The translations under genes and the position numbers were made by a program. This document shows positions 34,488 through 42,694 of a stretch of 64,000 bases of DNA, piece after piece. Source of the DNA: Nonomuraea soli. GTDB lineage: Bacteria; Actinomycetota; Actinomycetes; Streptosporangiales; Streptosporangiaceae. The notes beneath the pieces are model-generated. The model made no database searches. It was not told the origin of the DNA and was given only the letters and a program-made list of their open reading frames with translations. The stretch spans positions 62,001 through 126,000 of the forward strand of contig NZ_JACDUR010000006.1 of the NCBI RefSeq assembly GCF_013761175.1. The letters are read 5' to 3'. The first letter of the stretch is position 1. Each line of letters starts with the position of its first letter.

Positions 34488-34925
34488 ATGCAGATCCGCC
34501 CCCGCACGCCAGAAGACCTCCCCGCCTGCGTGGAAGCCCTGGCCGGTGTCCAGGCCGCCGACCGCTACCCCGTCGACTGGCCGGCCGACCCGGGGGCCTG
34601 GCTCACCCCGGAGGGCATCGCCGGCGCGTGGATCGCGGTCGATGCCGGCGCCGTCACCGGACACGTGATTCTCACCCGGACCAGGGAGGTCAGCCGCCTG
34701 TTCGTCACCCCGGCGGCCCGCGGGCACGGCCTGGCGGGCGCGCTGCTCGAAACCGTACGTGACGCCTCGCCCGGCCCGCTCACCCTGCGGGTCTCCTCCG
34801 AGGGCGCCGCCGCGCTGCGGTTCTACGAACGCTCGGGCTGGCGACGGGTCGCCACCACCCGCGAGAGGTGGCTGAACGCCGCAGGCGAACCCGCCACCCT
34901 CCACCACTACGTCAGCCCGGCGTGA
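34488..34925 (+). CDS. GNAT family N-acetyltransferase
   Basis: A 145-residue single GNAT domain. It starts MQIRPRTPEDLPACVEAL, has strand-4/helix-3 acetyl-CoA motif VSRLFVTPAARGHGLAGALLETV (R-G-H-G-L-A pyrophosphate loop) and ends with FYERSGWRRV, the usual last helix and strand. The substrate is unknown. Its 3' end overlaps the convergent second GNAT gene by 14 bp. Confidence 0.9.
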   Translation: MQIRPRTPEDLPACVEALAGVQAADRYPVDWPADPGAWLTPEGIAGAWIAVDAGAVTGHVILTRTREVSRLFVTPAARGHGLAGALLETVRDASPGPLTLRVSSEGAAALRFYERSGWRRVATTRERWLNAAGEPATLHHYVSPA

Positions 34926-35700
34926 CGGCGAACTCGGTGAAGACGCCGCACGGCTCGAACCCCAGCCGCCGGTAGACCGGCTCGCCCTGTGCGGACGCCT
35001 GGAGGACCACGGTCCGGTAGCCCAGGCCGTACGCGGTGCGCAGCGCTGCCGAGGTGATCGCGGCCCCGTGGCCGCGGCGCCGCTCGGCGGCGAGGGTCGT
35101 GACGTTGTAGAGCCCGGCCACATCCGCGTGCAGGAAGACCTCGGCGGTGGTGACCGGACGGCCGTCCACGTAGCCGACCAGGTAGCGGGCGGGGCAGGAC
35201 GGCAGGAGCGCCCACGCGGCGGCGTCGGCGAAGAACCGGCGCACGGTGGCGGCGGGCGGGTCCCAGTTCGCGGCCACGACGGCGGCGAAGTCGGCGAGCT
35301 CGGCGGCGGTGGCCGCGACGCGGATGTCCGGTCCTGGCGCTTGGGGCGGGGAGGCCGCAAGGCGCCGCCACATCCCCACCTCGGACTCGGACACGGCCAG
35401 GCCGGCCCGGGAGAGCAGACGCGGCAGATCAGCGGGCGTGGACGTGGGGCCCACCCACCAGGAGAAGGGACGGCGCGTGGCGGCCAGCCGGTGCAGCGTT
35501 TCGGCGATGCGGCCGGGCGCGGTGGCCGGGGTGAAGCGGGCGGCGGCGACGAGGTTGAAGGTGTCGTCGCCGAGCCCGCTGTCGGCGACCAGCAGGTCGG
35601 GCGTCTCCGTGACGGTGGCGCCCGGCAGGTGACGGTGGAGGTGGCAGGCGTGCTCGGCGAGGTTGCGCTCCATGCTCGCCAGGGGGGTGTCCAAGGGCAT
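34912..35700 (-). CDS. GNAT family N-acetyltransferase (two-domain)
   Basis: A 262-residue protein. The C-terminal half (about 125-262) is a GNAT domain with the acetyl-CoA loop RRRGHGAAITSAALRTAYGLGYRTVVLQAS and the final QGEPVYRRLGFEPCGVF motif. The N-terminal half (about 1-120) resembles a degenerate second GNAT domain, a common arrangement in actinobacteria. No start signal is obvious at 35700; a leaderless or downstream start is possible. The substrate is unknown. Confidence 0.85.
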   Translation of the reverse strand: MPLDTPLASMERNLAEHACHLHRHLPGATVTETPDLLVADSGLGDDTFNLVAAARFTPATAPGRIAETLHRLAATRRPFSWWVGPTSTPADLPRLLSRAGLAVSESEVGMWRRLAASPPQAPGPDIRVAATAAELADFAAVVAANWDPPAATVRRFFADAAAWALLPSCPARYLVGYVDGRPVTTAEVFLHADVAGLYNVTTLAAERRRGHGAAITSAALRTAYGLGYRTVVLQASAQGEPVYRRLGFEPCGVFTEFAVTPG

Positions 35701-35727
35701 GGCATTCAGCTTGAGGCCCCCATGCCG

Positions 35728-36303
35728 TCAGGGGACGCGGAGGCCGTTGAATGTGAGCTTGAGCACCGCGTCCGCCAGTTGGTCGGCCGAGGCGCCGCGC
35801 GCGGGCTGGTACCACTCGGCGATCGAGTTGACCGTCCCGAACAGCAGCCGGGTGGCCAGCGAAGGGTCGATGTCCGGCCGCAGGTCGCCGTCGCCGGCCG
35901 CCTCCTTGACCAGGGCGCTGATGAACCGGTCGAACTCCCTGCGCCGTTCCAGCGCCCGGGTCTCGGTCGGGCTGTTGCCGTGGACGCGCAGCAGCACCTT
36001 CACGTACGGCAGGCGGTCGACGAGGATGGTGACGCTCTGCCGTACGACCCATTCCAGGCGGGTGATGGCGCGCCCGGTGGAGGCGCGAGGGTCGGCGATC
36101 ATGGTGAAGAGGCCGTCGAGTGCCACGTCGAGCACCCGCCCGAGCAGTTGTTCCTTGCCGGGCACGTGGTAGTAGATCGCCGATTTGGTGACGCCGAGCG
36201 CACGGGCGAGGTCCTCCATGCTCGTGCCGTCGTAGCCGCGTTCGTTGAAGACGCCCACGGCGATACGCAGCACCGATTCCGGATCGTGCCCTCTGCGCTT
36301 CAT
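35728..36303 (-). CDS. TetR-family regulator, probable PaaR-type repressor of the paa genes
   Basis: A 191-residue TetR regulator. The DNA-binding HTH is at residues 25-46 (TSMEDLARALGVTKSAIYYHVPGKEQLL), and the rest is a helical ligand domain with FNSIAEWYQ-like C-terminal features. It follows paaK by one base and paaI precedes that, so all three are probably one transcript. A palindrome closely matching the PaaR operator lies upstream of paaI. In Corynebacterium PaaR represses phenylacetate genes and is released by phenylacetyl-CoA. The assignment here rests on context and on the operator, not on sequence identity. Confidence 0.85.
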   Translation of the reverse strand: MKRRGHDPESVLRIAVGVFNERGYDGTSMEDLARALGVTKSAIYYHVPGKEQLLGRVLDVALDGLFTMIADPRASTGRAITRLEWVVRQSVTILVDRLPYVKVLLRVHGNSPTETRALERRREFDRFISALVKEAAGDGDLRPDIDPSLATRLLFGTVNSIAEWYQPARGASADQLADAVLKLTFNGLRVP

Positions 36304-36304
36304 G

Positions 36305-37546
36305 TCATTGATTGTCCCGCTTGTCGATGACTCGTTTGAGCTTGCCCATCGATCGCTCCAGGGTTTCCGGCTCGACCACCTCCACCGCGACCGTCACGCC
36401 GACGACGTCCTTGATCGCGTGGCGCAGCGGCTCGGGCGAGGGGTGCGCCGCGTCAGGGCGGCGTTCGACGCGGACGGTCATCACGTCGAGGCGCTCGGGC
36501 CGGGTGAGCTCGAGCTGGAAGTGCGGGGACAGGCCCGCGGTGCGCAGGACTAGCTCCTCGATCTGGGTCGGGAAGACGTTGACGCCGCGCAGGATGATCA
36601 TGTCGTCGGTGCGGCCGGTGACCTTGCGCATGCGGCGGAACTCGGGCCGGGCGGTGCCGGGCATGAGGGTGGTGAGGTCGCGGGTGCGGTAGCGGATGAC
36701 GGGCATGCCCTGCTTGGTGAGGGAGGTGAAGACCAGCTCGCCGCCGTCGGAGACCTCGCCGGTGAAGGGGTCGACGGTCTCGGGGTAGAAGTGGTCCTCC
36801 CAGATGTGCAGCCCGTCCTTGGTCTCGACGCACTCCTGGGCCACGCCCGGCCCCATCACCTCGGACAGGCCGTAGATGTCGACGGCGTCGATGGCGAACC
36901 GTTCCTCGATCTCGCGCCGCATCTCCTCGGTCCACGGCTCGGCGCCGAACAGGCCGACGCGCAGCGAGGTGGAGCGTGGGTCGATGCCCTGCGCCTCGAA
37001 CTCGTCGAGGATCGCCAGCATGTAGGAGGGCGTGACCATGATGATCGACGGCTGGAAGTCGGTGATGAGCTGTACCTGGCGCGGGGTCATGCCGCCGGAG
37101 ACCGGCACGACGGTGCAGCCCAGCCGCTCGGCGCCGTAGTGGGCGCCGAGGCCGCCGGTGAACAGGCCGTAGCCGTAGGCGATGTGCGCGACGTCGCCCG
37201 GCCGCCCGCCCGCCGCCTCGATGGAGCGGGCCATGACCTCGGCCCAGGTGTCGAGGTCCTTGCGGGTGTAGCCGACGACGGTGGGCCGGCCGGTGGTGCC
37301 GCTGGAGGCGTGCACGCGGGCGATGCGTTCGCGCGGCACGGCGAACATGCCGAAGGGGTAGTGGGCGCGCAGGTCGTCCTTGGTGGTGAAGGGGAAGTGG
37401 CGCAGGTCGTCGAGCGACTTCAGGTCGTTCGGGTGGATGCCCAGAGAGTCAAACTTATCCCGATAGAAGGGAACGTTTCGGTGGGCGTGGTGCAGCGTCC
37501 ACTGCAGCCGCTTCAGCTGCAGCTCGCGAAGCTCGTCAACGTGCAT
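36305..37546 (-). CDS. paaK: phenylacetate-CoA ligase
   Basis: A 413-residue adenylate-forming enzyme that activates phenylacetate with ATP and CoA, the first step of aerobic phenylacetate degradation. The AMP loop is HASSGTTGRPTVVGYT (near residue 92), the adenine-binding motif is YGLSEVMGPGVAQEC, and the hinge and late motifs TGRTDDMIILRGVNVFPTQIEE and SMGKLKRVIDKR are typical of PaaK. The ATG lies inside the end of paaI (overlap of 11 bp), which implies coupling. The gene sits between paaI and the TetR gene. Confidence 0.95.
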   Translation of the reverse strand: MHVDELRELQLKRLQWTLHHAHRNVPFYRDKFDSLGIHPNDLKSLDDLRHFPFTTKDDLRAHYPFGMFAVPRERIARVHASSGTTGRPTVVGYTRKDLDTWAEVMARSIEAAGGRPGDVAHIAYGYGLFTGGLGAHYGAERLGCTVVPVSGGMTPRQVQLITDFQPSIIMVTPSYMLAILDEFEAQGIDPRSTSLRVGLFGAEPWTEEMRREIEERFAIDAVDIYGLSEVMGPGVAQECVETKDGLHIWEDHFYPETVDPFTGEVSDGGELVFTSLTKQGMPVIRYRTRDLTTLMPGTARPEFRRMRKVTGRTDDMIILRGVNVFPTQIEELVLRTAGLSPHFQLELTRPERLDVMTVRVERRPDAAHPSPEPLRHAIKDVVGVTVAVEVVEPETLERSMGKLKRVIDKRDNQ

Positions 37547-37931
37547 GGGGCAACTCCCTGCTCCGGCCGCGGAACTCGGCGACCACCTCGCCGACGGCGT
37601 CGCGCACGGTGATGTCGTACAGTCCGCTCCTGCCGTACGAGACCCGCTCGACGGCCTCGGCGGTCAGCACGTCGCCTTCGTGCGCGGAGCGGACGAACGT
37701 GATGTCGGCGCCCGCCGCGACGGTGACGGGCCCGTGGCTGTTGCAGGCGCACGCGAAGGCGGTGTCGGCCAGCAGGAAGACGTAGCCGCCGTGGCAGAGG
37801 GCGTGGCCGTTGATCATCTGCTTGGTGACGGGCATGCGGCAGACGGCCCGGCCGGTCTCCAGGGAGAGCAGCTCGATGCCGAGTGACAGGGAGGCCGTGT
37901 CGGCCTCGAACATCCGGCGCGCGTTATCCAA
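37536..37931 (-). CDS. paaI: hydroxyphenylacetyl-CoA thioesterase PaaI
   Basis: A 131-residue hotdog thioesterase. The conserved motifs are MINGHALCHGGYVFLLADTAFACACNS (the HGG...D catalytic segment) and ITFVRSAHEGDVLTAEA. PaaI clears dead-end hydroxyphenylacetyl-CoA or ring-1,2-epoxide products from the pathway. It is the first gene of the minus-strand paaI-paaK-tetR unit. The PaaR-like operator lies 19-40 bp upstream of its ATG, where it would block the promoter. Confidence 0.93.
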   Translation of the reverse strand: MDNARRMFEADTASLSLGIELLSLETGRAVCRMPVTKQMINGHALCHGGYVFLLADTAFACACNSHGPVTVAAGADITFVRSAHEGDVLTAEAVERVSYGRSGLYDITVRDAVGEVVAEFRGRSRELPHAR

Positions 37932-37949
37932 CGGAAGTCTCCCTTGTCA

Positions 37950-37971
37950 ACTGACCGAATGTTCGGTAAAC
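37950..37971. promoter_or_regulatory. PaaR-type operator between divergent paa operons
   Basis: ACTGACCGAATGTTCGGTAAAC contains the perfect inverted repeat ACCGAA-TG-TTCGGT (37954-37967). It agrees with the consensus ACTNACCG-N6-CGGTNAGT that I recall for Corynebacterium PaaR. It lies between paaI and paaN and could control both. Confidence 0.75.
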
Positions 37972-38013
37972 ATCTCAACGTCCGGCGGATCCTGTCAAGA
38001 CAGGGGTGAGCGT

Positions 38014-39648
38014 ATGTACGAGCAGCACCGCGAGACTCTGGACCAGGCACTGAAGGCCATCGCGGAGCGTGGTTACTGGAGCGCCTACCCCGAGTCGCCC
38101 AGCCCGAGGGTGTACGGCGAGGGCGCGGCCGACGAGGGCAAACGTGCCTTCGAGGCCTACCTGGGCAAGCCCTTCCCGCTCGAACAGGCGGGTGAGCCCG
38201 TGGGCGCCGAGAGGTCGCCGTACGGGCTCGACCTGGGGGTGACCTACCCGGCGGCGAGCGCCGGGACCCTGGTCGCCGCGGCGGGCAAGGCGGTGCCCGC
38301 CTGGCGCGACGCCGGGCCCGAGGCCAGGGCGCTGGCCTGCGTCGAGATGGTCGACCGCATCAACAAACGCAGCTTCGAGCTGGCCAACGCCGTCCAGCAC
38401 ACCACCGGCCAGGCCTTCGTCATGGCCTTCCAGGCCGGCGGACCGCACGCGCAGGACCGCGCGCTGGAGGCGATCGCGTACGGCTACGCGGCCATGACCG
38501 CGGCGGCCGACGCGGCCCGGTGGAGCAAGCCCGCCAAGGGCGACCCACTGGTCATGGAGAAGCGATTCACCGTGGTGCCGCGCGGCGTCGGTGTCGTCAT
38601 CGGCTGCAACACCTTCCCGACCTGGAACGCCTATCCAGGCCTGTTCGCGAGCCTGGTCACCGGCAACCCCGTCATCGTCAAGCCGCACCCGGGAGCGATC
38701 CTGCCGCTGGCGATCACGGTCGGGATCTGCCGCGACGTGCTCGCCGGGGCCGGGTTCGACCCCGACCTGGTGCAGCTGGCGCCGGAGGAGGGCCAGGGCC
38801 TGGCCTCCGACCTGGCCACCCACCCCGACGTGCGCATCGTCGACTTCACCGGCTCCACGGAGTACGGCGACTGGCTGGAGCGCAACGCCCGCCAGGCGCT
38901 CGTGCACACCGAGAAGGCCGGGGTCAACACGATCGTCGTCGACTCCACCGACCAGCTGCGGGGCATGCTGGGCAACATCGCCTTCTCGCTGTCGCTCTAC
39001 AGCGGCCAGATGTGCACCGCTCCGCAGAACATCCTCATCCCCGAGCAGGGCATCGAGACCGACGAGGGGCACAGGAGCTTCGACGAGGTCTGCCAGGGCC
39101 TGTCGGCGGCGCTGGGCAAGCTGCTCGGCGACGACGCGCGGGCCGTCGAGCTGACCGGCGCGATCGTCAACGACGGCGTGCTGGCGCGTGTCGACAACGC
39201 GCCTTCGCTGGGCGAGGTGATCCTGGAGTCCAGGGCGCTGAAGCACCCGGCCTTCCCCGACGCGGTCGTCCGCACCCCGGCCCTGATCAAGACGAGCGAC
39301 CCCGAGGTCTACGGCAGGGAGCACTTCGGGCCCATCGCCTTCGTGATCCCGACCTCCGGCACCGCCGACAGCCTGGAGCTGCTGCGGCGCACGGTCAAGG
39401 CCAGGGGCGCGCTGACGGCCTCGGTCTACTCCACCAGCGAGCAGGTGCTCGACGAGGCCGAGCGGGCGGCGGTCGACGCCGGGGTCAACCTGTCGTGCAA
39501 CCTCACCGGCGGCGTCTTCGTCAACCAGTCCGCGGCCTTCAGCGACTACCACGGCACCGGGGCCAACCCGGCGGCCACGGCCTCGCTGACCGATCCCGGC
39601 TTCGTCGCCGGGCGCTTCCACGTGGTGCAGTCACGGCGGCACGCATGA
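38014..39648 (+). CDS. paaN: phenylacetic acid degradation protein PaaN (aldehyde dehydrogenase)
   Basis: A 544-residue aldehyde dehydrogenase of the PaaN group. It oxidises the semialdehyde formed after ring opening of oxepin-CoA. Motifs include GVVIGCNTFPTWNAYPGLFAS, the NAD-binding VDFTGSTEYGDWLE and the catalytic Cys in SLYSGQMCTAPQN; the C-terminus has GVFVNQSAAFSDYHGTGANP. It lacks the C-terminal enoyl-CoA hydratase domain of PaaZ, so ring hydrolysis needs a separate enzyme not seen here. The ATG follows AGGGGTGAG. The stop overlaps the paaH ATG (ATGA). Confidence 0.93.
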   Translation: MYEQHRETLDQALKAIAERGYWSAYPESPSPRVYGEGAADEGKRAFEAYLGKPFPLEQAGEPVGAERSPYGLDLGVTYPAASAGTLVAAAGKAVPAWRDAGPEARALACVEMVDRINKRSFELANAVQHTTGQAFVMAFQAGGPHAQDRALEAIAYGYAAMTAAADAARWSKPAKGDPLVMEKRFTVVPRGVGVVIGCNTFPTWNAYPGLFASLVTGNPVIVKPHPGAILPLAITVGICRDVLAGAGFDPDLVQLAPEEGQGLASDLATHPDVRIVDFTGSTEYGDWLERNARQALVHTEKAGVNTIVVDSTDQLRGMLGNIAFSLSLYSGQMCTAPQNILIPEQGIETDEGHRSFDEVCQGLSAALGKLLGDDARAVELTGAIVNDGVLARVDNAPSLGEVILESRALKHPAFPDAVVRTPALIKTSDPEVYGREHFGPIAFVIPTSGTADSLELLRRTVKARGALTASVYSTSEQVLDEAERAAVDAGVNLSCNLTGGVFVNQSAAFSDYHGTGANPAATASLTDPGFVAGRFHVVQSRRHA

Positions 39649-40445
39649 GGGTCGCCGTCATCGGCGCGGGACGCATGGGTTCCGGCATCGCCCAGGTCTT
39701 CCTGAGCGCCGGAGCCCACGTGGCGGTGCGCGACCCGCTGATCGACCCGGCTCCGGCCATCGGCAGGGGGCTGCGCACGGCGCAGTCCAAGGGCGGCGGC
39801 AGCGCGGACGAAGCCCTGGGCAGGCTGACGGTGGGCGCCGTGCCGTACGACAGCGACCTGGTGATCGAGGCGGTGCCCGAGGATCCGGGGCTGAAGGCGT
39901 CGGTGCTGGCCGAGGTCGAGGAGCAGGTCCACGACGGCGCGGTGCTGGCGACCAACACCAGCTCGCTGTCGATCACCGAGCTGTCGGCGGCGCTGAAGCG
40001 GCCCGAGCGCTTCCTCGGGATGCACTTCTTCAACCCCGTGCCGGTCCAGCGGCTGGTGGAGCTGGTGGTGACCCCGGCGACTCAGGTGCTGGAGCAGGTG
40101 CGCGGCTACGTCGGCCTGCTGGGCAAGACCGCCGTGGTGGTCAACGACTCGCCCGGCTTCGCCACCAGCCGCCTGGGCGTGCTGCTCGGCCTCGAGGCCA
40201 TCCGCATGGTCGAGGAGGGCGTGGCCTCCGCCGACGACATCGACACCGCGATGACGCTGGGCTACGGCTACCCCATGGGGCCGCTGCGGCTGGGCGACCT
40301 GGTGGGTCTCGACGTGCGGCTGGCGATCGCCGACCACCTCCATGCCCGGCTCGGGCCCCGGTTCGAGCCGCCGGAACTGCTGCGCTGGATGGTTGCGCGC
40401 GGTGAACTGGGAAGAAAGACGGGGAGGGGGTTCTACCAATGGTGA
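39645..40445 (+). CDS. paaH: 3-hydroxyacyl-CoA dehydrogenase
   Basis: A 266-residue dehydrogenase, somewhat short for PaaH. The N-terminal NAD fold starts VAVIGAGRMGSGIAQVF; the catalytic His-Glu pair is in LGMHFFNPVPVQRLVELV, and VVNDSPGFATSRLGVLLGLEAIRMVEEGVAS and GYPMGPLRLGDLVGLD are family signatures. It oxidises 3-hydroxyadipyl-CoA or another beta-hydroxyacyl-CoA in the lower pathway. The start codon overlaps the paaN stop, and its end overlaps the paaA start by 7 bp, so translation is coupled. Confidence 0.92.
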   Translation: MRVAVIGAGRMGSGIAQVFLSAGAHVAVRDPLIDPAPAIGRGLRTAQSKGGGSADEALGRLTVGAVPYDSDLVIEAVPEDPGLKASVLAEVEEQVHDGAVLATNTSSLSITELSAALKRPERFLGMHFFNPVPVQRLVELVVTPATQVLEQVRGYVGLLGKTAVVVNDSPGFATSRLGVLLGLEAIRMVEEGVASADDIDTAMTLGYGYPMGPLRLGDLVGLDVRLAIADHLHARLGPRFEPPELLRWMVARGELGRKTGRGFYQW

Positions 40446-41347
40446 CATTTCAGGACCTCATAGACGCCGACGAGCGGGTCGAGCCCCGCGACGACATGCC
40501 CGAGGCGTACCGCACGACGCTGATCAGGCAGATCGCCCAGCACGCGCACTCGGAGATCATCGGCATGCAGCCCGAGGGCAGCTGGATCACCCGCGCGCCC
40601 TCGCTGAAGCGCAAGGCGATCCTGCTGGCCAAGGTGCAGGACGAGGCCGGGCACGGCCTCTACCTGTACGGCGCGGCCGAGACCCTGGGCGTGGCGAGGG
40701 AGGAGCTGCTCGACGCCCTGCACGACGGGCGGCAGCGCTACTCCTCGATCTTCAACTACCCCACCCCGACCTGGGCCGACATGGGCGCGATCGGCTGGCT
40801 GGTCGACGGCGCCGCGATCGTCAACCAGGTGCCGCTGTGCCGCTGCTCCTACGGGCCCTACGCCCGCGCGATGGTGCGCATCTGCAAGGAGGAGAGTTTC
40901 CACCAGCGCCAGGGCTACGAGCTCCTGCACACCCTGGCCCACGGCACCCCCGAGCAGAAGAGCATGGCCCAGGACGCGGTCGACCGCTGGTGGTGGCCGT
41001 CGCTGATGATGTTCGGCCCGCCCGACACCGAGTCTACCCACTCGGCGCAGTCGATGGCCTGGAAGATCAAGCGTCACTCCAACGACGACCTGCGCCAGCG
41101 CTTCGTCGACATGTGCGTGCCCCAGGCCGAGATCCTCGGACTCACCCTGCCCGACCCCGACCTGCGGTGGAACGCCGGGCGCGGCCACTACGACTTCGGT
41201 GAGATCGACTGGGGCGAGTTCAAGCGGGTGCTGGCCGGAGACGGCCCGATGAACCGCGAGCGCATGGCGCACAGGAAGTCCGCCCACGACGAGGGCGCCT
41301 GGGTGCGCGAGGCGGCGCGGGCGTACGCGGCGCGGAGCGCGCGATGA
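40439..41347 (+). CDS. paaA: 1,2-phenylacetyl-CoA epoxidase, catalytic subunit A
   Basis: A 302-residue di-iron epoxidase subunit. The two helix pairs of iron ligands are seen in LAKVQDEAGHGLYLYGA (ExxH) and RICKEESFHQRQGYEL (EExxH) together with the conserved Glu at THSAQSMAWK-flanking helices. The length and start (MVTFQDLIDADERVEPRDDMP) match PaaA. With PaaB, C and E it epoxidises the ring of phenylacetyl-CoA using O2 and NADPH. It starts within the end of paaH and overlaps paaB by 4 bp. Confidence 0.96.
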   Translation: MVTFQDLIDADERVEPRDDMPEAYRTTLIRQIAQHAHSEIIGMQPEGSWITRAPSLKRKAILLAKVQDEAGHGLYLYGAAETLGVAREELLDALHDGRQRYSSIFNYPTPTWADMGAIGWLVDGAAIVNQVPLCRCSYGPYARAMVRICKEESFHQRQGYELLHTLAHGTPEQKSMAQDAVDRWWWPSLMMFGPPDTESTHSAQSMAWKIKRHSNDDLRQRFVDMCVPQAEILGLTLPDPDLRWNAGRGHYDFGEIDWGEFKRVLAGDGPMNRERMAHRKSAHDEGAWVREAARAYAARSAR

Positions 41348-41616
41348 GGTTGTGGGAGGTGTTCGTGCGCCCCAGGCGGGGCCTGTCGCACGTGCACGCG
41401 GGCAGCCTGCACGCCCCCGACGCCGAGCTGGCGCTGCGCCACGCGCGCGACCTGTTCACCCGGCGGCAGGAGGGCGTCAGCATCTGGGTCGTGCCCGCCG
41501 ACCAGATCACGGCCTCCTCGCCCGACGACAAGGAGTCGTTCTTCGACCCCGCCGCCGACAAGCCCTACCGCCACCCGACCTTCTACGAGCTGCCGGAGGG
41601 GGTGGAGCACCTGTGA
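41344..41616 (+). CDS. paaB: 1,2-phenylacetyl-CoA epoxidase, subunit B
   Basis: A 90-residue small subunit. It shows the strand-rich PaaB pattern WEVFVRPRRGLSHVHAGSLHAPDAELALRHARDLFTRRQEGVSIWVV and ends near the DPAADKPYRHPTFYELPEGV motif. PaaB is needed for efficient epoxidation and probably bridges subunits. The gene overlaps paaA by 4 bp and its stop overlaps the GTG start of paaC (GTGA). Confidence 0.95.
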   Translation: MRLWEVFVRPRRGLSHVHAGSLHAPDAELALRHARDLFTRRQEGVSIWVVPADQITASSPDDKESFFDPAADKPYRHPTFYELPEGVEHL

Positions 41617-42239
41617 TCGATGCTCTGGAGATCGGTGACGACTGCCTGGTGCTCTCCCAGCGGCTGTGCCAGTGGGTCACCAGGGCGCCCACGCTGGAAG
41701 AGGACGTCGCCCTGGCCAACCTCGCCCTCGACCTGCTGGGCCAGGCCAGGCTGCTGCTGTCGCGGGCGGGTGACGAGGACGACCTGGCCTACCTGCGCGA
41801 GCCCGCGCAGTTCCGCAACTGCCTGCTCGTCGAGCAGCCCAACGGCGACTTCGCCCACACGATCGTGCGCCACCTGCTCTACTCCGACTTCCTGTTCGAC
41901 CTCTACGACAGGCATCCCGGCGACGACGTGGCAGCCAAGGGCGTCAAGGAGATCGCCTACCACCGCGACTACGCCCGCCTGTGGATCCTGCGGCTGGGGC
42001 TGGGCACCGACGAGTCGCACCGGCGCACGACAGCCGCGCTGGAGGCGCTGTGGCCCTTCACGGGAGAGCTGTCGCAGCCGTCGCCGTTCGTGCTCGACGT
42101 GCTGCGGGAGGCCTCGCTGGCCGTGCCGGACGTCGCCCAGCGTGAGGGAGGGCGGCGCGGGGAGCACACCGAGCACCTCGCGCCCCTGCTGGCCGAGCTG
42201 CAGGTGCTGCACAGGGCGCACCCGGGGGCCCGATGGTGA
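41613..42239 (+). CDS. paaC: 1,2-phenylacetyl-CoA epoxidase, subunit C
   Basis: A 208-residue structural ferritin-like subunit, a homologue of PaaA without a di-iron site. Conserved segments are LALDLLGQARLLLSRAG, TIVRHLLYSDFLFDLYDR and GVKEIAYHRDYARLWILRLGLGTDESH. It is shorter than the roughly 250 residues of E. coli PaaC, mostly at the C-terminus. Start choice: the GTG overlaps the paaB stop. It overlaps paaD by 7 bp. Confidence 0.94.
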   Translation: MIDALEIGDDCLVLSQRLCQWVTRAPTLEEDVALANLALDLLGQARLLLSRAGDEDDLAYLREPAQFRNCLLVEQPNGDFAHTIVRHLLYSDFLFDLYDRHPGDDVAAKGVKEIAYHRDYARLWILRLGLGTDESHRRTTAALEALWPFTGELSQPSPFVLDVLREASLAVPDVAQREGGRRGEHTEHLAPLLAELQVLHRAHPGARW

Positions 42240-42691
42240 GCCTGGCGGAGGCGAGGCGCATCGCCGACGGTGTGCCCGATCCCGAACTGCCCGTGCTGAC
42301 GCTGGGCGAGCTGGGTGTCGTGCGCGAGGTCAACGAGCTGGCCGACGGCCGGTTCGAGGTGGTCATCACCCCGACCTACTCCGGCTGCCCGGCGCTGTCG
42401 GCGATCCGCGACGACCTGGTCCACGCCCTTCCCGGGGCGTCGGTCAGGACCGTGCTCTCCCCGCCCTGGAGCACCGACTGGATCACCGAGGAGGGCCGCG
42501 AGAAGCTGCGCGAGCACGGCATCGCGCCACCGAGGCGGACCGGCGCGGTCGACCTGCCGCTCTCGGTGCGCTGCCCGCGCTGCGGCTCGCCCGACACCGA
42601 GCTGGTCAGCCGCTTCTCCTCGACGGCCTGCAAGGCGCTGCACCGCTGCCGGGCCTGCCTGGAGCCGTTCGACCACGTCAAGGAGATCTGA
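42233..42691 (+). CDS. paaD: phenylacetate-CoA oxygenase assembly protein PaaD
   Basis: A 152-residue protein with an N-terminal DUF59/MIP18-like domain (VPDPELPVLTLGELGVVREVNEL, TPTYSGCPALSAIRDDL) and a C-terminal Cys-rich tail (CPRCGSPDTELVSRF ... CKALHRCRACLEPFDHV), probably an iron-sulfur or zinc site. PaaD is thought to help mature the Fe-S cluster of PaaE. It overlaps the paaC end by 7 bp and lies 3 bases before paaE. Confidence 0.94.
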   Translation: MVSLAEARRIADGVPDPELPVLTLGELGVVREVNELADGRFEVVITPTYSGCPALSAIRDDLVHALPGASVRTVLSPPWSTDWITEEGREKLREHGIAPPRRTGAVDLPLSVRCPRCGSPDTELVSRFSSTACKALHRCRACLEPFDHVKEI

Positions 42692-42694
42692 GCG

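Noticed and set aside
37810..38013. A longer start for paaN reaching into paaI
   Set aside because: It would cover the divergent promoter and PaaR-like operator. The ATG at 38014 has a good ribosome site and matches the PaaN N-terminus.
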